64,000 nucleotides of DNA. It comes from Pseudomonas sp. VD-NE ins (GTDB lineage: Bacteria > Pseudomonadota > Gammaproteobacteria > Pseudomonadales > Pseudomonadaceae). The notes beneath the pieces were generated by a model. The model ran no database searches and was not told the origin of the DNA. It saw nothing but the letters and a program-made list of their open reading frames with translations. Of the stretch, positions 16,654 to 24,600 are shown in pieces (the first letter of the stretch is position 1; every line of letters starts with the position of its first letter). Where the stretch lies: the NCBI RefSeq assembly GCF_031882575.1, contig NZ_CP134772.1:3863001-3927000 (forward strand). Direction: 5' to 3'. A program made the position numbers and the translations under genes.

Positions 16654-16776
16654 CCTGAGGGCTGTTTATGAATCTGGTGTGACGGGCGGTGCAAAAAAAC
16701 CATCACGGGAATTGCGCAAGGCTTGCACTAGACTCAAGCCATAGCGCGGCCCCGTCGGGCCGGCCAGGAGGCGAGC

Positions 16777-17091
16777 ATGAACACACTGTGGCGATTGAGC
16801 CTTGGCGGGCTGTGGTTGATGGCGCTGTCGAGCGCTTATGCCGAGCAGCCGTTGGGCTGTGTGGAAGTGACGGTTGGCGGTTACAAGGCGCCGAATTACG
16901 ACTGTTTGAGCCAGCAGATGGGCAACAACCCGGAAGGCGCGGCGGCGGCGGAGAAGAATCAGGAGGCGCTGAATGTGCCGGTGAACAAGCGGCCGCCGAA
17001 TCAGGTTGGGCTGGCGACGCCGGCGGCGACCAGCACGCGGATGGGCAATACCTTTGGCACGTCGGTAAAACCGCAACGCCCACCGCAATGA
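16777..17091 (+). CDS. Small exported protein, unknown
   Basis: 104 aa with a clear signal peptide ending in SSAYA and GGAGG upstream of the ATG. The mature part is short, polar and Pro/Asn-rich, with two Cys (GCVEVTV.. and YDCLSQQM) that could form one disulfide. I recognise no family. It is divergent from vreA across about 120 bp, so it shares a regulatory region with the signalling operon and could be a regulated or even secreted product of the Hxc system; that is speculation from position only. Confidence 0.7.
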   Translation: MNTLWRLSLGGLWLMALSSAYAEQPLGCVEVTVGGYKAPNYDCLSQQMGNNPEGAAAAEKNQEALNVPVNKRPPNQVGLATPAATSTRMGNTFGTSVKPQRPPQ

Positions 17092-17096
17092 TTTTG

Positions 17097-17340
17097 ATCG
17101 TTCCCACGCTCCGCGTGGGAATGCAGCCCGGGACGCTCCGCGTCCCATCCAGAGCCGAACGCAGAGCGTCCGTTGAGGCATTCCCACGCAGAGCGTGGGA
17201 ACGATCATGGGGGGCTCAGTCGCTGACCGCTCGTTCCCGTGCTCCGCGTGGGAATGCAGCCCGGGACGCTCTGCGTCCCATCCGGAGCCGAACGCAGAGC
17301 GTCCGTTGAGGCATTCCCACGCGGAGCGTGGGAATGATCA
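17097..17340. repeat. Two tandem copies of the GTTCCCACGC inverted-repeat element
   Basis: Copy 1 spans 17097-17206 and copy 2 spans 17231-17340. Each has outer arms TTCCCACGC..GCGTGGGAA at both ends and inner arms GGGACGCT..AGCGTCC, giving a long cruciform. The two copies are nearly identical, implying a recent duplication. Confidence 0.88.
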
Positions 17341-17348
17341 GGGCGGGC

Positions 17349-17789
17349 TCATTCGCTTGGGGTTTGGCGGAAGCTCACCGCGAGGCGATTCCAGCTGTTG
17401 ATGGTGGTCACGGCCATGGTCAGGTCAACCAGTTCGCCTTCGTTGAATTGCTCGCGCGCCTGCTGATACACCTCATCAGGCACACGGCTCTCCGCCAATA
17501 ACGTCACCGCCTCGGCCCAGGCCAGCGCCGCACGCTCGCGCGGGTTGAAGAAGTTGCTGTCGCGCCACACCGCGATCGCATACAGCCGCCGATCACTCTC
17601 CCCGGCCCGCCGCGCGTCCACCGAATGCATGTCGGTGCAGAACGCGCAGCCATTGAGCTGTGAAGCACGGATGCGGATCAGTTGCAGCAGCGGCTGCTCG
17701 ATACTGAGGTTGGCGGTCAGCGCCTCCATGGCAATCATCGCTTTCATCGCCTTGGGCGAAGCGTTGTAGTAATCCAGGCGCGGGGACAT
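17349..17789 (-). CDS. Carboxymuconolactone decarboxylase / AhpD-like protein
   Basis: 146 aa, alpha-helical CMD-family protein with the redox motif NGCAFCTDMHSVDARR (CxxC followed by His), typical of AhpD-like alkylhydroperoxidase-core proteins. It likely handles peroxide or reactive electrophiles in the cytoplasm. Start at MSPRLDYYNAS (17789); an in-frame GTG upstream gives an extra 36 residues with no support. It stands alone between REP-type repeats. Confidence 0.88.
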   Translation of the reverse strand: MSPRLDYYNASPKAMKAMIAMEALTANLSIEQPLLQLIRIRASQLNGCAFCTDMHSVDARRAGESDRRLYAIAVWRDSNFFNPRERAALAWAEAVTLLAESRVPDEVYQQAREQFNEGELVDLTMAVTTINSWNRLAVSFRQTPSE

Positions 17790-17901
17790 GGCGGTTCTCG
17801 GTGGACGGAATAATGAGTTCACCGTAAACGCCGGCAGCGATGCATTACAGTCCCAATTGCACGGAAAATCGCTACACCACTGAATCCGGACACACACTGA
17901 C

Positions 17902-17994
17902 CCTGTGGGAGCTGGCTTGCCAGCGATGGCGGTATATCTGCTGACACTATTGCTGGATCCGAAGGCCTCATCGCTGGCAAGCCAGCTCCCACAA
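17902..17994. repeat. REP doublet (REPIN-like)
   Basis: Inverted pair TGTGGGAGCTGGCTTGCCAG (17904-17923) and CTGGCAAGCCAGCTCCCACA (about 17974-17993), separated by about 50 bp. Confidence 0.9.
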
Positions 17995-18098
17995 GGTACG
18001 TGACCAATTCGAGTTTTTTACTCCACGCAACTACTGCCCCGCAAACAAACGGGAGTAATCTGGCCGGCACACTCAACTGCCCTGGGAGCCTCGTCGGT

Positions 18099-19532
18099 AT
18101 GGAACTTCACGTCGTGATCAACGGCCGCAAGGATCTTGCCGGTCAGTTGTATCAGCAGTTGCGCGGGGCCATCGAGTCCGGGCGTCTGGCTGCTGGCACG
18201 CAATTGCCGCCCAGCCGTCTGCTCGCCGAGCAATTGGGCATCTCGCGCAAGACCATTTCCGACACCTACGCGCAACTGACTTATGAAAACTTCCTCACCG
18301 GGGTGATCGGCAAAGGCACCTACGTCAACGCGCGCCCGGCGCAGGTTCAGCGCAAACAGAGTCACACCGAACTGGCCAGTGCCGAGGTGATCGAGAGCTG
18401 GCGCAATCTGCCGGTGTTTCTCCGTCACCCGACGCTGGAAGGCTCGCTGCGCTACGACTTCATCGGGGGCGCGACCAGCAAGGGCCAGTTTCCGCAGGAT
18501 GACTGGCGCCGATGCGTCGCCCATGCGATGCGCCAGATGAGCCAGTCCAAGGGTTTCTACAGTGTCGCCGAAGGCCTGCCGGCGCTGCGCAATGCGATTG
18601 CCCGGCACATCGCGTTTTCTCGCGGGATCAACTGCCAGGATGAAGACATCGTCGTGTGCAATGGCGCGCAACAGGCGCTGGATCTGATCACCCGTGTGTT
18701 GATTCGCCCGGGCAGTCTGGTGGCGATGGAAGATCCCGGTTATCCGCCGGCGCGCCTGTTATTCGGCACCCATGGCGCCGAGGTGGTCGGGATTCCAGTG
18801 GATGCCGAGGGCATTCAGGTCGAGCTCATTCCCGATGGCACGCGCCTAATCTATGTCACGCCGTCGCACCAGTTCCCGTTGGGCATGCCGATGAGTCAGG
18901 CGCGCCGTGAAGCCTTGCTGGCTCGCGCTCATGAGTTGGGTGCGATCATCATCGAGGACGATTACGACAGCGAGTTTCGCTATGAAGGCCGGCCCACTGA
19001 TTCGCTGTTCAATCTCGACCAGCGCGGCATCGTCGCCTACGTCGGGACATTCTCGAAAACCCTGCTGCCGGAGCTGCGCCTGGGCTATGCGATCCTGCCG
19101 CCGGCGATCCTTGAGGCGGTGATCCGCGCCAAGCAGCTCACTGACCTGCACGCTTCGACCCTGCCGCAATGGGCGCTGGCCAAGTTCATCGCCGAGGGTT
19201 GCCTGCTCAAGCATATACGCCGCTGTCATGCGATTTATGCGCAGCGCCGCGAGCGGATTCTGGCGCGCATGGCCACCGATCTGGCGCCATGGCTGGAGGC
19301 GGTGCCGGCCAGCGCCGGGTTTCATATGGCGGTGTTCTGCAAGGTGCCGATCGACTTGCCGCTGGTGATCGAACTGGCGAAAAAGGTCGAAGTCGGGCTG
19401 TACTCGATCAATGGTTTTTATCATCAGCAACCGGCGAAAAACGGTTTGTACTTCGGCTTCGGCGCCATCGAAACCCTGGACATCGATATCGCTCTGGATC
19501 GCCTGCGCGACATCCTCCAGCAGGTCGCCTGA
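18099..19532 (+). CDS. MocR/PdxR-type PLP-dependent transcriptional regulator
   Basis: 477 aa. An N-terminal GntR-type winged helix (about 1-75; LAGQLYQQLRGAIESGRLAAG, LAEQLGISRKTISDTYAQL) is fused to a fold-type-I aminotransferase domain. The PLP lysine is Lys320 in GTFSKTLLPELRLGY, with the usual DDYDSEFRY segment upstream. Such proteins normally regulate neighbouring genes in response to PLP or an amino compound. I start at MELHVVING; an in-frame upstream Met adds 33 unconserved residues. It is followed on the same strand by the ABM monooxygenase and then the cupin, which are the likely targets. Confidence 0.93.
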   Translation: MELHVVINGRKDLAGQLYQQLRGAIESGRLAAGTQLPPSRLLAEQLGISRKTISDTYAQLTYENFLTGVIGKGTYVNARPAQVQRKQSHTELASAEVIESWRNLPVFLRHPTLEGSLRYDFIGGATSKGQFPQDDWRRCVAHAMRQMSQSKGFYSVAEGLPALRNAIARHIAFSRGINCQDEDIVVCNGAQQALDLITRVLIRPGSLVAMEDPGYPPARLLFGTHGAEVVGIPVDAEGIQVELIPDGTRLIYVTPSHQFPLGMPMSQARREALLARAHELGAIIIEDDYDSEFRYEGRPTDSLFNLDQRGIVAYVGTFSKTLLPELRLGYAILPPAILEAVIRAKQLTDLHASTLPQWALAKFIAEGCLLKHIRRCHAIYAQRRERILARMATDLAPWLEAVPASAGFHMAVFCKVPIDLPLVIELAKKVEVGLYSINGFYHQQPAKNGLYFGFGAIETLDIDIALDRLRDILQQVA

Positions 19533-19655
19533 GCGATTGGCCTAAAGATTTAACCGCCGATTGGTTATTGGTGTTCCGGGGGTGCAGGCCTATCCTGCAC
19601 AGGCGTTATCCCTCAATGAGCAGGATTCGTCCGGCCTGATTCAGGAGTGTGAGCA

Positions 19656-19949
19656 ATGTCCAACGAAGTGATCAATACGGTGCAGGTACAGGCTGCGGCC
19701 GGCCGCTCGGAGGAGCTGGGCAAGCAACTGCAGAAGATCGTCGAAACCTTGCGCGAAACGCCGGGCTGCGATTCCTACCTGGTCGACCGCTGCCCCGAGG
19801 ACAGCCACCGCTGGACGGTCAGTGCCCGCTGGCAATCGGAAGCGGCGATGCAGGCGCATTTCAACCGGCCCGAGGCGCAGGGGTTTATTGACCTGATCGA
19901 TAGCCGGTTGGCCAATAGTGTGGATTTCAACAGCTTTCCTATCGTCTGA
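19656..19949 (+). CDS. Antibiotic biosynthesis monooxygenase (ABM) domain protein
   Basis: 97-aa ferredoxin-like ABM protein (NTVQVQAAAGRSEELGKQLQKI, PGCDSYLVDRCPED, WQSEAAMQAHFNRPEAQGF). Members are dimeric and either oxidise quinone-like compounds or have unknown roles; no heme-binding residues stand out. It lies 123 bp downstream of the MocR gene with GGAG before its ATG, so it may be its target or co-transcribed. Confidence 0.88.
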   Translation: MSNEVINTVQVQAAAGRSEELGKQLQKIVETLRETPGCDSYLVDRCPEDSHRWTVSARWQSEAAMQAHFNRPEAQGFIDLIDSRLANSVDFNSFPIV

Positions 19950-19956
19950 TCTGACG

Positions 19957-20050
19957 CTATCGCTGGCAAGCCAGCTCCCACAGGGTTCAGCGTCGTTCGA
20001 TAATTTAATGAACGACACAAAACCTGTGGGAGCTGGCTTGCCAGCGATGG
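19957..20050. repeat. REP doublet (REPIN-like)
   Basis: Inverted pair CTGGCAAGCCAGCTCCCACA (19963-19982) and TGTGGGAGCTGGCTTGCCAG (about 20025-20044), between the ABM and cupin genes. Confidence 0.9.
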
Positions 20051-20175
20051 CTTATTTGGAAGCGATGAAAATCCACAGATTGGTCACCCAATCTTCCCGA
20101 ATATTGGCCGTTTGAATGCACCGCCCTGCGGACTACTGTGATCAGCAACACCCCGATTATCACAGGTAACCCGCC

Positions 20176-20580
20176 ATGAAAGCCCTGCCCTTCTTCGCTG
20201 CCGCCCTCGCCCTGAGCCTTTGCACCTCGGCAGCCTTTGCCCACGACCCGTCGGAAAAAGTCACCGTCCTGCAAGACCAGATGCTGAAAAACGCCCCGGG
20301 CAAAAAAGCCATGATGATCGAAGTGGACTACAAACCCGGCCAGTCCTCTATCGCCCATAAACACGACGGCACCGCCATGGCTTACGTGCTCGAAGGTGAA
20401 GTGATTTCCCAGGTCAAAGGTGAACAACCGATCACCTACAAGAAGGGCCAGTTCTGGTACGAACCCGCTGGCTCGGAACATCTGGTGTCGAAAAATGCCA
20501 GCCAAAGCAAACCGGCCAAGTTGCTGGTGTTCATGGTCCTGGCCCCGGATGAACAAGTGTTGATCCCGCTGAAAAACTGA
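20176..20580 (+). CDS. Exported single-domain cupin protein
   Basis: 134 aa. Signal peptide cleaved after AFA, giving a periplasmic protein of about 112 aa. Cupin motif 1 is seen as KHDGTAMAYVLEGEV and motif 2 as YEPAGSEHLVSKNAS. The usual first HxH is reduced to a single His in HKHDG with Glu and a later His, still enough for a metal site. Substrate unknown. It follows the ABM gene and a REP doublet, and ends at a good terminator. Confidence 0.88.
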   Translation: MKALPFFAAALALSLCTSAAFAHDPSEKVTVLQDQMLKNAPGKKAMMIEVDYKPGQSSIAHKHDGTAMAYVLEGEVISQVKGEQPITYKKGQFWYEPAGSEHLVSKNASQSKPAKLLVFMVLAPDEQVLIPLKN

Positions 20581-20607
20581 TGGCTGTTTAACCAGCCATA
20601 AATAAAC

Positions 20608-20640
20608 GGGCGCAAATCGATGATTGGCGCCTTTTTATTT
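20608..20640 (+). terminator. Terminator of the cupin gene
   Basis: Stem GGCGC..GCGCC with a partly paired loop, followed by CTTTTTATTT, 30 bp after the cupin stop. A second small stem (TGGCTG/CAGCCA) begins at the stop codon. Confidence 0.7.
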
Positions 20641-20796
20641 CCCGGCGCAATTAGTGATTAAGGGTTAAAGCGAATCAGACTATTGCTCAGCTTTTATTAC
20701 AGCAAATTGTCAGGTTGGCGGGTTTAGTCTGAATTAACTGTCGTCATAAACGACTTTTAAACTTTCCGACTGATGTTGTTTCACGGGAGAAACACC

Positions 20797-21510
20797 ATGA
20801 AACTTGCGCTCACCAGTGTACTGGCGATATCGGTTTTAGCTCTGTCAGCCTGTTCGGTACCCACCGCGCCTCAAGCCGTTTCCTCACTGGACACCCTGCT
20901 CCCCCATCCCACCGGCCGCAGCAGCGCCACCCAGGTAAAAAGCGGTCCCGGCGTGTCGCTCGGCGTGGTCTACAGCCCAAGCACCCAGACCAACCGTGAA
21001 TACCTGCGTGACTACCAAGCCAACGCCGGCACCGGTTTCGGCCAGAGCCTGCTGGTGCAGCCGATCCACGACGCCTACGTCGCCAGCTCGAAACCGGACA
21101 TGGCGGTGGAGTGGGTCAACGCGTCCTTGCAACGTCAGTTCGGCTCGGTGACGGTGTATCCGGACATGCAGAGCCTGCGGGCGGCCAGACCGGATGTGGT
21201 GGCGATCGTCGACACCCACAGCCAGTTGATCACTTCGCGCAGTTCCGACATCAAGGCGGATGTCAGTGCCGATTTTTATGATGCGCGGTTGAACTATATC
21301 GGTACGGCGAAAGGTTCAGATGCGCGGGAATTGACGCCAGTGTGGGCGGACTTCAAACGGTCGGAAGAGATAGTGGCGGATATTAATCAGCAGCAGGATG
21401 TGCAAGTTCGGGCGCTGCAGAAGTTTGACCGGTCGCTCAACAATTTAGTGGCCAGACCGGCGGACAAAGTGTCGATGCTGGATAGTAAACAAGGTCAGAA
21501 GTTGTATTGA
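20797..21510 (+). CDS. Hypothetical lipoprotein
   Basis: 237 aa. Lipoprotein signal with lipobox LSAC at about residues 17-20, and GGGAGA six bases before the ATG. The mature part has a repetitive surface-like segment (REYLRDYQANAGTGFGQ) and mixed alpha/beta character (VVAIVDTHSQLITSRSSDIKADVSADFYDARL), suggesting an outer-membrane-anchored periplasmic domain. No family recognised with confidence. It is monocistronic and ends at a bidirectional terminator shared with gdhB. Confidence 0.8.
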   Translation: MKLALTSVLAISVLALSACSVPTAPQAVSSLDTLLPHPTGRSSATQVKSGPGVSLGVVYSPSTQTNREYLRDYQANAGTGFGQSLLVQPIHDAYVASSKPDMAVEWVNASLQRQFGSVTVYPDMQSLRAARPDVVAIVDTHSQLITSRSSDIKADVSADFYDARLNYIGTAKGSDARELTPVWADFKRSEEIVADINQQQDVQVRALQKFDRSLNNLVARPADKVSMLDSKQGQKLY

Positions 21511-21566
21511 ATGTAAGGGCCTGCTCGCGAAGGGGTCAGACCTAACACTACAAAACCCTCAGACAT

Positions 21567-21603
21567 AAAAAAGCCCCGGCATCTCACGACACCGGGGCTT
21601 TTT
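21567..21603. terminator. Bidirectional terminator between lipoprotein gene and gdhB
   Basis: AAAAAAGCCCCGG..CCGGGGCTTTTT: an 8-bp GC stem flanked by A- and T-tracts, so it works for both converging genes. Confidence 0.9.
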
Positions 21604-21617
21604 CATTCAACCACTAC

Positions 21618-24600
21618 TTACGCCAATTCAAGCTCGGCATTCGCAGCAGCCGCAGGCACTACCGCTTGCCCACTCAACGCCAGATCCAGCAGCTCACGGT
21701 TGGCCACTGCATACATGGCGTAGTCCGTGCCGCTTGCCGCGCGGATTTCCACCAGCATGGCGCGCCAGCGCGAGATCATGCTTTCGTGCTGTTCCATCCA
21801 CAGCGCCAGACGTGCTTCCACATCCAGTGTGCCGTCGCCCTGTTGCAGGACGGAGATGGTGATCGCACGTTGCTGCCAGTCGACATCATCACGGAACGCT
21901 TCACGGGCCAGGGCCTGCCAGTTGTTTTCAACCGGCAGCGCGCTGATCTGTTGCAGGTACCAGGTGATGTCCAGCGCACTGCCCACGGCGAAGTAGGCCT
22001 TGGCCACTTCGGCAGGGTTCTGGCCAGTCACGTCGGACGCTTCGATGATCGGCAGCAGCGTGTACAGGTGCGAGGTGCCCGCAACCATGCGCGCCAGCAA
22101 TTCCGGTACTCCGGCTTCAACGTACGCCTGATAACGCGCCTGCCAGTTTTCACGGATTTCGCCGCTCAGCAGTTCGTCGAGCTTCAGACCCAGCTCTTTC
22201 AGGTGCGGACCGAAGTGCGCGACGTCACGGGCAGCGTTCTGCTCGTTGCGGCGGGCACGCAGGAACCAGCGAGTAGCGCGACGGCCCAGACGCATCAGCT
22301 CGTCCATCAGCTCCAGCTGAACGTCAGCGCTGACTTGGTAGTCCAGCGCTTCGATCTGACGGAACCAGTGCGGGAGGTGGAAGATGTCGCGCACGATCAC
22401 ATAAGCGCCGGCCACGTTCGCCGGGCTCATGCCGGTCGACTCTTTGAGTCGTTGAACGAAGGTGATGCCCATGTGGTTGACCAGGTCGTTGGCGATCTGG
22501 GTGCTGACGATCTCGCGCTTCAGACGGTGACGACGCATGGCTTCGGAGAACTTGCTGACCAGAGACGGCGGGAACGCCGTTTCCATGTCGCGGGTCAGGT
22601 AATCGTCGTCCGGCACCAAGGAGCCCAACAGCTGCTCTTTGAGGTCGATCTTGCTGTACGAAATCAGCACCGACAGCTCAGGACGGGTCAGGCCGTGGCC
22701 CTCAGCAATACGCTCGGCCAGTTGCTCTTCGGTCGGCAGGAACTCGATGGCACGGTCCAGCTTGCCACGGCCTTCCAGATCGCCCATCAGACGCTTGTAC
22801 TCAGCGATGCGCGCATACGCACGACGCGCCGCCAGGGACAGGGCCTGAGTCTGCTTGTAGTTGTTGCCCAGCACCAGATTGCCGACTTCGTCGGTCATGC
22901 TCGCCAGCAACTGGTTGCGTTGCTTGTCGGTCATGTCACCGGCCTGAACCACTTCGTTCAGCAGGATCTTGATGTTCACTTCGTGGTCGGAGCAGTCCAC
23001 GCCACCGGCGTTGTCGATGAAGTCGGTGTTGGAACCGCCGCCATTCAGACCGAATTCGACACGACCCAGTTGGGTCATGCCGAGGTTACCGCCCTCGCCC
23101 ACCACTTTGCAGCGCAGCTCGTTACCGTTCACGCGCAGTGCATCGTTGGCCTTGTCGCCGACATCGGCGTGGCTCTCGGTGCTCGCTTTCACGTAAGTAC
23201 CGATACCGCCGTTCCACAGCAGATCCACCGGCGCCTTGAGCAAGGCGTTCAGCAGTTCGGTCGGGGTCAGCTTGTCGGCCTTGATGTCGAAGCGTTCCTG
23301 CATCTGCGGGGAGATTGCGATGCTCTTCGCGCTGCGCGAGAAGATACCGCCACCTTCGGACATGATGCTGGTGTCGTAGTCGGTCCAGGCCGAACGCGGC
23401 AGGTCGAACATGCGCTGACGCTCGACGAAGCTGGTCGCCGGATTCGGGTTCGGGTCGATGAAGATGTGCATGTGGTTGAAGGCAGCGACCAGTTGCAGCT
23501 TGTCGGACATCAACAGGCCGTTACCGAACACGTCACCGGCCATGTCGCCGACGCCGACAACAGTGATGCTGTCTTCCTGAACATTGATGCCGCGCTCGCG
23601 GAAGTGACGTTGTACGCCCACCCACGCGCCTTTGGCGGTAATGCCCATTTTCTTGTGGTCATAACCGGCCGAACCACCGGACGCAAACGCGTCACCCAGC
23701 CAGAAGCCGTAGTCGATGGCGATGCCGTTGGCGATGTCGGAGAAGGTCGCAGTGCCCTTGTCCGCAGCCACTACCAGGTACGGGTCGTCATCGTCGTGGC
23801 GAACCACGTTCAATGGTGGCACCAGTGCGCCGTCTTTCAGGTTGTCGGTGATGTCCAGCAAGCCCGAAATGAAGATGCGGTAGCAGGCGATGCCCTCGGC
23901 CGCGATCTCGTCACGGCTGCCGCCCAGTGGCAGGCGACGCGGCAGGAAGCCGCCCTTCGCACCCACTGGCACGATGACCGAGTTCTTCACTTGCTGGGCC
24001 TTTACCAGACCGAGGACTTCGGTACGGAAGTCTTCTTCACGGTCGGACCAGCGCAGACCACCACGAGCGACGTTACCGAAGCGCAGGTGCACGCCTTCAA
24101 CGCGTGGCGAGTAAACGAAGATTTCGAACTTCGGCACTGGCTTCGGCAGTTCAGGGATCGCGTGCGGGTTGAACTTGAAGCTGAAGTACGACTTGTTCTG
24201 GCCGTTGGCGTCAGTCTGATAGAAGTTGGTCCGCAGGGTGGCTTTGATCAGGTCGAGGTAACGACGCAGGATACGGTCTTCGTTGAGCACCTGGACGTCG
24301 TCCAGTGCGGTCAGAATCGCTTGTTCCAGACGCAGTTGCTTGTCTTCCAGATCGTCGTCGCTGAGTTTGCGCGCCAGATAGAAGCGGGTCTTGAACAACC
24401 GGGTCAGCTCGCGAGCGATGTCGGTGTGGTTGTTCAGGGTGCTGGCGATGTAGCCCAGATCGAAGCCCAGACGAATCTGCTTCAGGTAACGCGCGTAAGC
24501 ACGCAGCAGCGCCACGTCGCGCCAAGGCAGGCCGGCGGTCAGTACCAGACGGTTGAACGCATCGTTTTCGGCGTCGCCGCGAACGATGTGGACGAAGGCG

